Assembly: GCA_950295325.1 (NCBI GenBank)
Contig: OX485805.1
Location: 43,054,758-43,118,757 of the forward strand
From: Polytrichum commune
Lineage: Eukaryota; Streptophyta; Polytrichopsida; Polytrichales; Polytrichaceae
Direction of reading: 5' to 3'
Length of the DNA stretch: 64,000 nt
The notes under the pieces were generated by a model that was given only the letters and a program-made list of their open reading frames with translations, was not told the DNA's origin and did no database searches. Below are positions 1 through 11,309 of the stretch, piece after piece; the first letter of the stretch is position 1; every line of letters begins with the position of its first letter. Both the position numbers and the translations under genes were made by a program.

Positions 1-330
1 GAACGGCAAGGCCTCCATGGGCTTTGGCCTATTGTGAGGCCATAGTTGCCTAGTATGCTTCGGGTTGTTGTAGTGTTGCTCCGGCAACGCGATGATCAAC
101 ATAGGATTGGACTTCCATGGATGGAAGTCCACATTGGGGAAATGGGTTACCGATTAAGGGGTGAGTCCCGAAAGCAAAGTAGGAGGGTTGGTTCCCTCCT
201 ATGAACTATTGGTCCGGGGTAAGAGGAGCTATCCATTAGCATGGCGGAATGCGAAGGGTTAGCGACTCGTAACCTTTGCTAGAATTGAAAATTGGCAAGA
301 TTATTAAGGGACCTAGCAAGGGTTGCGACA
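1..330 (+). repeat. Partial 5' LTR
   Basis: This stretch matches the last 330 bp of the 3' LTR (6,309-6,638) and ends in GCGACA just before the primer binding site. About 643 bp of the LTR lie before the window start. Confidence 0.9.
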
Positions 331-332
331 CT

Positions 333-344
333 TGGTATCAGAGC
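333..344 (+). other. Primer binding site, initiator tRNA-Met type
   Basis: TGGTATCAGAGC, two bases after the LTR end, is the usual plant primer site complementary to the 3' end of initiator tRNA-Met. Confidence 0.9.
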
Positions 345-1010
345 AGGGTTCCAAGTTTTGAGCTCGCACTTTGAGGGAAACATGGCTATCAAAAATGCGG
401 GTTATGATGGTGAGCCCGGGGTTTCCAAAAGGTTGTGAGGCTCAAATTGGAACAAGGATCATGTGCAAGTGGAATTTGACCATACCATTGGTTCTAATGA
501 CAATGGTGGGCATGAGGGTGGATTTGGTAAGGAAAATGGAGGAGTGATTTGAAAAGGGCTCCCGCAAACCTCAAAAAAACATTTGGGGCCTAGAATACCG
601 AATGCACCCAAAACCTTGGAGGGTATTAATGTTGGATTGAAATTTCAATTCGAGATGTTTCGAAGGTTCGGATGTTGAAATGAACTTGGTGCTAATGAGG
701 CACCCATGGCCTCTTATGGCCTATGTGCGCTATTCAAACGCACAAATGAAGGATACACCTAAAACGGACGAGCTTTCTAAGAAATGCATCGTTTTAGGTG
801 GGGCTTTAAAAGCGGGTGGTGGATGCCTTGTTTAAGTCCCCAAGGCTTCTTGAGGACATGGTGGGGACCATCAAGTTCGCAAGAGCATTGAAGCCGATGG
901 TCCCAAAGAGAAGTTTGGCGGCGCATGACCACAAGTGGCTTTAGCCAAAGTAGGTCCCAAAGAAATGAGTGCAAATTGTTTGGTCCATTTTACTTAGGCA
1001 AAACATGTTG

Positions 1011-1290
1011 GTGCCGCGGACGGAATGTTGAAAGGTGGCTTTATGCTTCCAAGCAAATCATACTTGTGCCGCGGACGGAATGTTGGGAGGTGGGTTTGTC
1101 CTACCAAGGCAATTCATGTTCGTGCCGCGGACGGAGTGTGGGAAGGTGGCTTTGTGCTACCAAGGCAAAACATGTTTGTTTTGCGGACAAATGATTAGAA
1201 ATTGGTTTTGTGGCACCAAACCAATTTGTCCCGCGCACGAAATGTTTGAAGTTGGCTTTGCGGACCAAGCCAAGCCAAGTTGCGGAGGAC
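1011..1290 (+). repeat. About 56-bp degenerate tandem repeat in the gag position
   Basis: Around five units, recognisable by GTGCCGCGGACGG followed by a GGTGGCTTTGTGCTACC-like stretch, recur every 55-57 bp. They sit where gag would be and occur in the second copy too (about 40,000-40,290, other strand). The short reading frames here are repeat artefacts. No zinc knuckle is visible. Confidence 0.7.
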
Positions 1291-2049
1291 CAAATGTAAG
1301 ACGATGGCATTGTGGCCAAGGCTAGTAGCCTTAAGCCGAGGCCAAGTCTTTTGTACCTTGAGGCTCAAATGAATGGGAGATATGTCTCATGAGTTGACAA
1401 AGAGGCAATGGACTCTTTCATGAGCCCAAAGCTCACAAGGGAGTTGGGGCTTGCCAATTGATAGAGCGGGCAAGCCCACCAAGGTGCGGTTTGGAAAGGG
1501 CGAACCGCATGAGACAAAGGAGGCCGCGATGCATGTAACCTTTCAATGTGGGACATTGGATTTTTGTCAAAATTTCACACCAAGTGAAATAGATGAAATG
1601 CATGTCATTGTGAAGGCCGCCTTCTTTGAAACTCACATGATAGATGTGAGGTGCAAGCCGGGTGTTTGCAATGCATTATGATGTGTCATAATAGCAAAGA
1701 ATTGAAGTTCAAATTGACAAGGACTCCTATGGTAGGAGGACCCAAGTTGAATTTGGTCTTAATGGACCAAATGCAAAATATAAACATAATTGTCGTGGTT
1801 CAATTGGAGCAACTCCAAAGAACGTATGGGGAGGCGAGGAAAGATGGGCCTCCCCCAAATCACATTGGTGGGATGTTGGTGAGATACAAGGATGTATTCA
1901 CCAATGTGTTGCCCAAAAAAATTACCGCCAAGGAGTGAAAAATAACTTTGCTCAACGAGAGATTGAGTTCTTGAGGTATGTGGTGACAAAGGATGTTGGT
2001 GGATGAACATGAAGAATGTCAAAGCAATCCAAAAGGAGAATTGGCCCTT

Positions 2050-3045
2050 CATTCAAAAAAATGCTTAGGTCATTTGTTGGCCTAGCCAACTACTACCACC
2101 ACTTCATTCAAGAGTTTTTGAAGGTTGCTAGGACCTTAATCAACTTATTGAGGAAAATGGCTATCCCAAGAGTGGGATGAGCCTTGTCACCAAGCCTTTG
2201 GGGAGCTCAAGAGTAAGTTCTCTTCACAAGATGTGGTTAAGTTTCCGGATTTTCGTAAGCATTTTGAGGTGCACATGGAGGCGAAGGACTTTACCATTGG
2301 CGGATGTTGATCCAAGATGGATGACCATTGCTTATGGGAGCATTAACCTCCATGGTTGTTGAACCTTGTCCGGCGTGTGCAAGAAATGGTTATCCCAAGA
2401 GTGGGATGAGCCTTGCCACAAAGCCTTCGGGAAGCTTAAGACCAAGTTCTCTTCGCCGCCCGTGTTCAAGTTCGTGGAGTTGGCAAACCTTTGAGGTGCA
2501 TACGGGGGCGGGTGACTTTACCATTGGCGGATGTTAAGGCAAAATGGATGGCCATTGCATATAAGAGCATGAAGCTTGATGGTTGTTCAACCTTGTCCAA
2601 CTTGTGCAAGAAATGGCTATCCCAAGAGTGGGATGAGCCTTGCCACCAAGTCTTTGAGGAGCTTAAGACCAAGTTCTATTCGCCACCCGTGCTCAAGTTT
2701 TTGGAGTTTGACAAACCTTTTGAGGTGCATACGGGGGCGAGTGACTTTACCATTGGTGGATGTTGATGCACGATGGATGACCATTGTATATGGGAGCATG
2801 AAGCTCGATGGTTGTCCGACCTTCTGTGACTCGTGAAAGAAATGGCTATCCCAAGAATGGGATGAGCCTTGTCACCAACTCTTTGGGGAGCTTAAGAGCA
2901 AGTTCTCTTCGCCGCCCGTGCTCAAGTTCGCGGAGCTTGACAAACCTTTTGAGGTGCATACGGGGGTGAATGACTTTGCCAATGGTGGATTTTGTGTAAG
3001 ATGGATGGCCATTGCATATGGGAGCATGAAGCTCGATGGTTGTCA
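2050..3045 (+). pseudogene. RT/RNase H junction remnant, amplified as a ~229-bp tandem repeat
   Basis: Translation shows the conserved FVGLANYYHHFI motif at the end of reverse transcriptase, then the RNase H entry (PFEVHTGASDF). The segment from ATGGCTATCCCAAGAGTGGG recurs at 2,157, 2,385, 2,613 and 2,842, giving about four tandem units of 228-230 bp, each broken by stops. The second copy of the element has about three units. The central reverse transcriptase, including the YLDD-type catalytic box, is not visible upstream. No enzyme is encoded. Confidence 0.75.
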
Positions 3046-3389
3046 AAGAAGACAACCAACTCATGACAAAGAACTTCTTTGCCGTAGTGCATTGCTTGAA
3101 GATGTGGCGACATTATATGGGGTCGCACAAAGCAAAGGTCTACATGGACAATGTGTCCTAAAAGTATTTTGACATACAAGCATAAGTGAACGCCAAGTCA
3201 TTGCGGAGGCATGATAGTTTGGCGCTTATGAAGGTGGATTTGATCCACAAACCGGACCGTGGAAATGTGGTGCCGGATGCGCGAAGTAGACCGGAAGAGT
3301 TCCAAGCAATGAGAACCATCCAAACCTTGTGGCTAATGTGTGCCGGCGAAGAAAACTTGTGATACAAGATACGGGAGGGGTAAATTAAC

Positions 3390-4250
3390 TACCCCAAAGC
3401 ACAAAAGCTTTTAGGTGAGCTTCGCAAGAGCAAGGTGCTCAAAGATATTAAGTTGGTGGACGGATTGTTCAAGTGCAAACAAAGTCGGGTATATGTGCCA
3501 CAAGGCAAGTTGAGGCTATCGGTTTTGAAGGAGGAATATGATAGTCCTATTGCCGGCCAAAGAGGAGAAAAATAAAACCGCCATAGAATGGTGTCAAAGA
3601 GGTACCATTGGCGGTGCATAAAGGAAGATATAGCCCACTTTGTGAAGGCTTGAATCAAAGTGCAAAGTGAACCGAGCCTCTTACCAAAAGCAAGGCGGCT
3701 TCTTGCAACCGTTGCCTATCCCGTTGGCGCCATGGCATGGTATGTGCATGGACTTGATCACAAGTTTGCCGGAGTCACATGGGTATGATGCCATCTTGTT
3801 GATGGTAGAGCGGTTTGCCAAGTTGGCACACATGGTGCCGATAGTGGGAACCGCCACCACGTTGGAGACCGCATAGCCTTTTCTCAAAGGATGGTTGAGG
3901 CACCACGGGTTGCCAAGAGTGATTGTGTGGGATCAAGATCCAAAGTTCACAAGTGCATTTTCAATGCATTGCTCTAAGGAGGTCGGAATGAAACTAAGGT
4001 TTAGCACGACCTTGCATTCCCAAATGAATGGGAAATCGGAACGTGTGAATGGAGTCTTGAAGCAATACTTGAGGAACTTGGTGGGGGCGGACCAAGGAGA
4101 TTGGGCGGACTATGTGGGTCGAGCGGAGTGTAATTGAAATGTAGCCACGCACTTGGCTACCAAGGGGTGGTCTTTCGTGGTGGCTTATGGAGTGGATGCG
4201 CTCCAACCTATTAACCTAGCTCTCGAGGGGGCACATTCAACACTAGAGTT
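3390..4250 (+). pseudogene. Gypsy integrase remnant
   Basis: Conceptual translation across several stops gives the stretch before the integrase core (NRASYQKQGG, LQPLPIP), core motifs (MDLITSLPES, DAILLMVERFAKLAHMVP), a catalytic-type aspartate stretch (IVWDQDPKFTSAF) and a glutamate motif region (HSQMNGKSERVNGVLKQYLR). The order matches a Ty3/Gypsy integrase. In-frame stops near 3,650, 3,870 and 4,130 break it. The equivalent in the other copy is at about 37,100-38,110, where the first half is open for 156 codons. Confidence 0.8.
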
Positions 4251-4499
4251 CAACCAAGATGGTGAGGACTTGGCCAAGAATGTAAACAAGTCTTGGAGAT
4301 GACCAAGTTGTTGGTGGAGAAAACCCGAAGGTGCTACGGAGTGCAAGTCAATGCCGGAAGACGCGAAGTGGAGAATGAGGTGGGCCAAAAGGCGTTGTTG
4401 AATGTGAACAACTTCACTTAGCCGGAAGGCCTCACTCCAAAGTTTATGTCCAAAATTGGAGCTCCGTTTCCCATTGTGGAACAAGTGGTCAAGGACATA

Positions 4500-4880
4500 T
4501 ATAAGTTGGAATTACCGCCGGAGATCAAAGTGCATCCGACATTTCATGTCTCATTACGAAAGTCATTTTAGGACGACACCTTGTGGCCCGATCACAAGCA
4601 AGTGATTAGGCCACCTCCCGACCTTGTGGACGTCATTTGGAACATGAGGTAAGAGGGCATCCTCAAGTGTAGGAAGCCCAAGTGAAAATGAAAGAAAAAG
4701 TACAAAGGAGTACTTGGTGAAATGGTGAGGATACCATGAGAAAGAAACCGCTTGGATGGCGGCAAGAGACATGGTCAACACCAATGAATTGGTGAAGCAC
4801 TTTGGAGAAACTAAGGCTAAGGATTCCAATAAAATGAAGCGTAGGCATTGATGAGGACATCAATCTCCTTTAGTGGGGGA
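4500..4880 (+). pseudogene. Chromodomain remnant
   Basis: Across frames one can read YLVKW-like and HEKETAWMAARDMVNTNELVKHFGE-like pieces, the usual end of chromovirus polyproteins. Stops and shifts make it non-coding. Its presence places the element among the Ty3/Gypsy chromoviruses. About 780 bp of untranslated sequence follow before the 3' LTR. Confidence 0.6.
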
Positions 4881-5649
4881 GAGACGCTAGTAGCACACTT
4901 AGCTTCGAGGTTAATTACTCCACAACATTAACTTGTTCTTTGGCTTGAGGGAATAAAGTCCAAACTTTAGTGGTGCAAAGAGAAAAGTATGAGATGAGGT
5001 CCTAGTCTTGTACTTGTGCTTGGTTAATGGAAGAGGGGGAATAGATATGCCAAACTAGGTTGGGTAAGCCGAGTAATTGGGGGCCATGGCTTGGAGGGGC
5101 CTTGGATAAAACCAAGAAACTTCTTAGTTGTGGGCTTGTCCGGGCGGGGACAAGGTGATGGCGCGTGCTCATAAAAGTGCTACCCGCGAGCTAACGAAAG
5201 TTGGCGCATGGGAGTCATGAACCCATGTCTCGAAAGAGCAAAGTGGGAACCGAGTCGGGCGGGACTTGGCATCACCCCCGTGCGATGGAGGCGTGGCTTA
5301 ACAATGGAAAGTCATCTCGGAGTTGCAACCGAGACAACTTAGTGGAAGCGTTGAGGTCTCGCCTAGATGTGTCAGGTTAGGCTAGAGGAGCCTAACGGGG
5401 GAGGCCCCAAAGGAGGGGCAACCCAAGTGAGTCCTAAAGTAGGTGGGTCTAGTATAGGTTAGGTCCTTGGATGAGAGATCCAAGGTCGCTAACGGACCAC
5501 CTAGGAACGACACCTTTGGGACTATGCCAAATTTGAAGATGCATTGTGGGGGTCGCGCCCTAAGGTAAACACAATGCCGCACCATAGAGGATGGCAACTT
5601 GAGAATTGGTGTGCCGACTACGAGTATAGTCGATGAGGGCATCGACTCC

Positions 5650-5665
5650 GTTTGGTGGGGGTGAG
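5650..5665 (+). other. Polypurine tract of the left retroelement
   Basis: A purine-rich GGTGGGGGTGAG lies immediately before the TGTCGC start of the 3' LTR. The same tract flanks the LTR of the other copy at 35,847-35,862 on the opposite strand. Confidence 0.65.
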
Positions 5666-6638
5666 TGTCGCGCACCTCTCCATGAGGAGTGCCCGAAACA
5701 CCATGGGCACAAGGGGGACCCCGGAGTGACACCCGGGACTTGTGGCGCCGTTGGTGAGAGGGCCCAAGTGATCCTAGTGTGGGTGAGGGCCCCGGGCGTT
5801 GGGAACGCCTCCCACCCACGAAGACTAGGAGGCACAAGGGTAAGGCCATGAGTTATGCGTAGCTCATGGCGTGGTGATTCTAGAAAGCTCAAGAACACCT
5901 CAATCGGAGGTGTGAGCTAGGAGTTATGGCCATTTGAGTGGGGCGCTGTCCCGGGACAGCGCCCTGTTACAGCAGTGCCTGGGAGCGATTCCCGGGACTG
6001 CCAAGGTTCAAACAGGCATAACTTCCTCAATACTTGCCCGAATGGGGCAAGTGAGGAGTCCATCGGCATCTACGTGAAGCGTAGATGAAGATGGAGTGGT
6101 TGGTTGTTATGATCAGACATCATACAAGGAAGTTATGATGGTCTGAAGCTGCTGGGGGGTTCTAGGCCCAGCAGCTAAAGGAAAATGTCCACTTGGCCCC
6201 AACTCTTGGTAGAGAGACAAGAGGTTGGTTGACGGTGGGGTAGGGGCCCCGCGTAGAGTCCTAGAGGCTTATATGGGTGAGGTGGTGTGGCCTCACCCAC
6301 CCGAGGCCGAACGGCAAGGCCTCCATGGGCTTTGGCCTATTGTGAGGCCATAGTTGCCTAGTATGCTTCGGGTTGTTGTAGTGTTGCTCCGGCAACGCGA
6401 TGATCAACATAGGATTGGACTTCCATGGATGGAAGTCCACATTGGGGAAATGGGTTACCGATTAAGGGGTGAGTCCCGAAAGCAAAGTAGGAGGGTTGGT
6501 TCCCTCCTATGAACTATTGGTCCGGGGTAAGAGGAGCTATCCATTAGCATGGCGGAATGCGAAGGGTTAGCGACTCGTAACCTTTGCTAGAATTGAAAAT
6601 TGGCAAGATTATTAAGGGACCTAGCAAGGGTTGCGACA
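5666..6638 (+). repeat. 3' LTR (973 bp)
   Basis: It begins TGTCGC and ends GCGACA, a 6-bp terminal inverted repeat. The other copy has LTRs of the same length. It contains a 24-bp perfect palindrome at 5,941-5,964 with arms GGGCGCTGTCCC and its complement. The open frames inside it (for example 5,382-5,898, minus) recur in every LTR copy and show no protein similarity I recognise. Confidence 0.9.
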
Positions 6639-9087
6639 TAGCTGGCCCCACGTAAGCATAATCAGTGATGTTTTCCTCAAATAGATGCTCATTATCCACA
6701 TGGAGGGTTGGTGCAATGGAGAACCGTGTAGCAGGCCAGAAAGGGTCGCTAAGTTCAGATGGAGTTGGGAGTAAAGGTTGATCCATAGCCGCAAGCACAT
6801 TCTCCCAATATAAAATTGTTGGCGCAATGGACTCCATATATTGACCCGAACTATCTTGATCTGCCGTATCCTTCCAATACTTAATAAAACCTTGCACCCC
6901 AAGCTTTATGTTCACGGAATCTTTCATCTCCCTTTTTGGAACGGGACGGGGGCACCCTACAAAAACAAACATACAATGAGCTCGGAGCAATACGACGGAC
7001 TAACTGCCCACGGGTGATCACCCGTGGGCCACATACTTCACGCCATGTATTTTCTAGTGCACTTCCAAAGCAATACAAACAAGGGACCCACTAACCTGTA
7101 GGGACCATGGTCTTCTTTGTGATAGGGTCCACTTTCCAAAGAGCAATTCCTCCATCAGGCACCCAACTTGGATCTGTACAATACACTTTGTACTGCATCA
7201 ATGGCACTCCTTGAGGGTCTACATAAAAACGGAATTGGTGCGCCTTGGAATGCCCAATAAGTCGATCTTGACCAAACTCATTGTAGTATCCCTTCACCCA
7301 TTCCTTGAAATCAGCAACCTCGTGGATTAACGACGGAACAATAGTGGGTTCCCCAGCAGCCATGAACGATGCCATGAGGTCTGGGAGTGTATGGCAATCC
7401 TCAATCTTCAGCCTTTGTCCAAACCTCCCAAACATTGCATCCACATCCTCATGCGTATGTCCAACAATAAGGAAAGACACCCTGACTTCCCGAAAAATTC
7501 CCTTTGCAGTCAGAGCTGACCAAAACAACATGTTGTATTTTGATTTGTTGTCCTTCGCACAATTGTCCATTTGAACAAGCAGGAGGGGTGGCAAACCTCT
7601 AGGAGGAATACTTGCGGGCGGTGGCAAGGGAAGTATTCCTGAACACTTCTCTACACCAACCACCAATGCGTCGTGTAAAGGATCACCTATGGACGAAATC
7701 GGAATGTGTCTACTAGAGCAAACATGTTATACTTCAAGTTGACAAAGCAACTTCATCATCGAGGTGATAGTGAAGTTGGCATCGGATGGGTACATATCAA
7801 GGACATAATGCGCATAATTCACATCTGAGTGACCATGCGCAATCATCCCCGCAATGGATATGGGGAATCGCTCGTATTTATCAACACGTTTGTTTTTGTG
7901 CGCGAAAACGGGAAGAGCCGTTTTCCCATAATCCATTTTGTCATGGATTATACAAAGCACCTCATTGGGAGCATACTTTGACAAAATCCTATCTTTATAG
8001 TAACTGTTTCTATGAGCCTCCTACAATGTTAGATGACGAAGGCTAGCATTCGAGATGGCCAAGTGACCAACTGTGTTCTTTGTGTGTATTCGCAACAAAT
8101 CCTTGAATGCTGCACAAGTTCCACAACGCGAGAAGTTGTCACCGGGGCTCTTTATAACATACTGCTTGTAATGTTGTCAATGTAGGCGGCTGAAGGTGGA
8201 CATAGAGATAGGCGTGTACCCTAGGTCTCCGCCCAAGTTGTTCACTTCCTGCAACAGGTTGCACCACGTTGTTCCCACAGGGAGCATCTCTGTCCCTATC
8301 TTCTCACCAGTTGGAAGAGTCCGAGTCATATGGGGCATGGCGTCCGCCCTACCCTCAACCAATACTCCAAGGGTGGCTCGTGCCTGCACTGTATTTGCCC
8401 GTGGTTTTCTAGTTCCTGTATTTCCATGATCTCGAGATCTAACCCCCATCAAGCTTTCGGCCTTGTTCCTATTATATTGTGCCCTTGATATCATATAGAT
8501 GTTCATCCATGCGCGAGTGCATATTGTTCTCCCTTCCAATTGCACCATTTCACGTCCGTTGTGCTCATGTTTATGGATTGATTGGAACACTGACAGGGCT
8601 ATGAGCTTCCGAGCATTGAATGGCAATGCGAAGTAGTGTTCCCGAATACTCATCAACAAAGGCCTTGGGAATACCTGGCAACAATGCTCCGAACAACAAT
8701 CCACCGCTGATAACATCCGCGCATGCTCCTCAGTGGCTCCCCAAATTTTCTTCCCAGGTGGCCGAGGTGCACACATCCTCGCAGTGTTGTATTGGCGTTT
8801 TCCAAGCAAGCGCCGATGACTTTGAACTTCGCGGGTCGCATTATGATGGACCAACAATATTTCCGCTAATGTATGTCCTTCAAATTTCGTGAGTGAAAGT
8901 GGCCATCGGTGCAGAGTATTCTCCCAATCCCGCGAAATAACATTGTCAGTTGGGTTCAAGATAATAACTCCAACATCCTCAGCCCCAAGGATGCTATTGT
9001 CAACACAATCCAACGGATTTGTGTTGCAAATCAATCCATCACACAAAGCATGGCCCTGTGAGCCCAAAATGATGCCCACATGTGGTG
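6639..9087 (-). pseudogene. DUF7869-like protein gene, copy 1 (decayed, truncated by LTR insertion)
   Basis: The translation aligns along its length with copies 2 and 3 but is clearly diverged. Shared landmarks are the cysteine motif CC-x3-CCQ-x-F, HGNTG-KKPR-like and ADAMPH-TLSTGEK-like blocks, IIHDKMD, GMIAHGH, QMDNCAKDNKS (near 7,560) and VGHTHEDVDAMFGR (near 7,450). I take the last two as the core of the family named DUF7869; its biochemical role is unknown to me. In-frame stops occur near 8,175 (TGA), 8,019 (TAG) and 7,728 (TAA) with the frame otherwise kept. A 139-bp intron (6,957-7,095) is absent from the other copies. The C-terminal part is cut off by the retroelement at 6,638. Confidence 0.72.
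7007..7028. repeat. Family 2 dyad inside an intron of DUF7869-like copy 1
   Basis: CCCACGGGTG-AT-CACCCGTGGG is a perfect palindrome with 10-bp arms and a 2-bp centre. It lies in the 139-bp intron 6,957-7,095. The same dyad is clustered upstream of the gene at 10,567-11,306. Confidence 0.9.
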
Positions 9088-10566
9088 ATTAACTCTTCGA
9101 AACCAATTTTAGTTTGACTTTGATGTGTTATGACTATTCACAAAACATAAAAAGAGTGAAGTGTGGTGTGGATTTAAGTTTAGGCATTAGAATGTGTTGT
9201 GTAGTTAATTCAAGGTTTGATTTCCAATAAGAGGATGCCTTGATTATGTGAGTAAGGGGTAAGGTGAGGCAAGGTGAGGTCCGCGGGTTAAATGCCCACT
9301 TTTGGATCCACTTTGGTAGTTTAGGAAGAAGGAGCTTGGTGGATGGGGATTAGTCCCTACTTTGGAGGAGAGGGTTAAAGGATTGTGCTTGGAGGTGCTA
9401 ATCCTCCCACCTTATCCTCACCTCTCTCTCCCTCTCTCCCTCTCTCCCTCTTTACTACTTAAGGTGTTTTTCTCTCATTTTTTTTCTCTATCCATCAAGC
9501 GCTCTCAAGGGGAGCAAGCTCTTAAAGAGCTTGAGCACGTGTGTGTGACATTAGTTTTTAGTAGAGTTGATTAATTAAGCTCTCTCTCAAGGCCCCAAGT
9601 GAGGGAGCTCTTGAGTTTAAGGTTGCATGTAGTGATTAGGTGTTAGTTAGTTAAAGTAGTGTGTTAGATTAGCGCATGACTTAGCATCAAAAGAAAGAAA
9701 AAAGAGGAAGAATTAGAACCTTGATGATGGGATGGAAAGGTTGTATTAAGGGTAGCCAAGACTAAGGTGAGGAGTTAACTGCTGGAGGGATTCGGCTGGG
9801 CCTAAGGCCAACCAGCTTAGCTGCTGGACTAAGGTGAGGAGCGACTGCTGGAGGGATTCGGCTGGGGCCTAAGGCCTAAGCAGCTTGGCTGCGGGAAGAT
9901 AATTTGGCTTGGGCCTAAGTATTTCATTAGCTCTAATTAGTCAAACTACTAGGGGGGTTGTAGTTAGGGGGATAATCCTTTTAGGATTGATAGACCATGA
10001 TAGATTATTGCATGCCATCTTGGCTTTAGGTAGAGTTGGATTTACTAGGAAAGTAGAAGTGTGTGGGACTTTCAAATGTGTGGATGGTTACCCATTGAAG
10101 CAAGTGTTTTTAAACACTCGTACCTTTGGTTGGAATATAATACGTGCACAATCAATGGGAACTGTGGAGGATCCTAGCAAGGACAAGATAAAGGAAGTAA
10201 AAATCAAGAAGTCTAGAGGGATCTCTTTAAGGGCATGCGTGGCCAAGGCCGCGGGTTGGACCCTTGAAAAATCGAATTCCACTACGAGCAACGATGCTCA
10301 CAATAATAAAGCAAAGGAGTTAAGATGAAGTTAGTGCCTTGAACATGAGAGCCATATAGCAATTCATGTTATGGTATTAGGAATTGAATGTGATTCTCAA
10401 AGCCATCACCCGGACTAGGACGCCTAAGGGTGGTGGATTTGGCCTCACAGGCCCTCATCATCAAAGAGCACAACGACCTTCCCCTTCAAGTCCGTCCTCG
10501 ACAGTCCAATGTAATGTGGAATCTGAACATCGATATCAAAGTATGTCAACACACATTGACCAAAAG
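9088..10566. other. No clear gene; possible insertion upstream of DUF7869-like copy 1
   Basis: The homology of copy 1 stops near 9,087. A CT-rich microsatellite lies at 9,421-9,450. A roughly 65-bp segment (CTGCTGGAGGGATTCGGCTG core) is duplicated at about 9,778-9,895. An open frame of 139 codons (9,909-10,328, plus) has no similarity I recognise. On the minus strand at about 10,440-10,540 a short stretch reads GLSRTDLKGKVVVLFDDEG, weakly like the N-terminal GLSRASWVNLDVVL block of copies 2/3, so 9,088-10,400 may be an insertion splitting the N-terminus. That is tentative. Confidence 0.35.
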
Positions 10567-11306
10567 CTCACGGGTGTTCACCCGTGGGGGACAACAGTGA
10601 CATCTCAGCAGAATATTTACATTCATATAGGGGTGAGCTCTACACCTCACTTCACACAACTCAAGTGAAGTATGTGTTACTTATCATATCCCCATTGGGA
10701 GAATGACCCTTCTTACCAGTTTCCACAAAGCCCCAACACCAAAACTAACACCCCCAACACTTACTTGTGTACAAGTATTACTATGGATGTAGGTCTCACA
10801 TTTTCTAGCCCAAGTGCTAGCAAAATAGTTGCCATTCAGGATAGTGTCAACATTCCAGTTTAACAAATATCATCGTCACCATATATCATAATGCATCACG
10901 AATAATATGTACCTATTACCCATTGACAACATATTTCACATACTCAGAACTAAGCATAATTGCATCTACAACTATTGAGTATGTCACACACATTATATAT
11001 GGCCAACTTATAACCACACATATGCAGGGAGAACTAAAATACAAATCATGAACTGCCACGGGTGAACACCCGTGGGGGCTTCCATGCTGACATCTACTAC
11101 TAGAAATTTTGTTACACATGAACATATGGGTAACTTCTATTCTGACATATACTAGGATAATTGAAATATAAACCATAAGCTCCCACGGGTGAACACCCGT
11201 GGGGGCCCCCAACCGGGTGCCAGAGTCTCCCACGGGTGAACACCCGTGGCATACTTGGCCGTACAATGGGGTACGGCCAGAGTGTTGTCACGGGTGCACC
11301 CGTGGG
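10567..11306. repeat. Cluster of five family 2 dyads
   Basis: Dyads lie at 10,567-10,588 (centre TT, one arm mismatch), 11,055-11,076 (AA), 11,182-11,203 (AA), 11,229-11,250 (AA, last base differs) and 11,287-11,306 (no spacer). Intervening sequence is not repeated in step, so the dyad itself is the conserved unit. The cluster lies upstream of DUF7869-like copy 1 on its transcribed strand, as family 1 dyads lie upstream of copies 2 and 3. Confidence 0.88.
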
Positions 11307-11309
11307 AAA

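Larger units (their letters stand above)
1..6638 (+). mobile_element. Defective Ty3/Gypsy chromovirus-type LTR retroelement, 5' truncated by window edge
   Basis: The element runs from inside its 5' LTR (1-330) through a tRNA-Met primer site (333-344) to a complete 973-bp 3' LTR (5,666-6,638). The interior has no open gag or pol. It holds remnants of the reverse transcriptase/RNase H junction (2,050-3,040), integrase (3,400-4,250) and chromodomain (about 4,560-4,870), all with many stops; the central reverse transcriptase is missing. A second copy with the same gaps lies at 34,874-41,927 on the other strand, so the defective form itself appears to have been mobilised, presumably by proteins from an autonomous relative. 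It sits in a DUF7869-like gene, which resumes at 6,639. This copy would be about 7.28 kb if complete, one roughly 228-bp repeat unit longer than the other. Confidence 0.88.

Noticed and set aside
5382-5898. Open frames of 112-155 codons in the LTR (also 35,614-36,061 and 26,591-26,854)
   Set aside because: They recur only as part of the LTR, overlap on both strands and match no protein I know.
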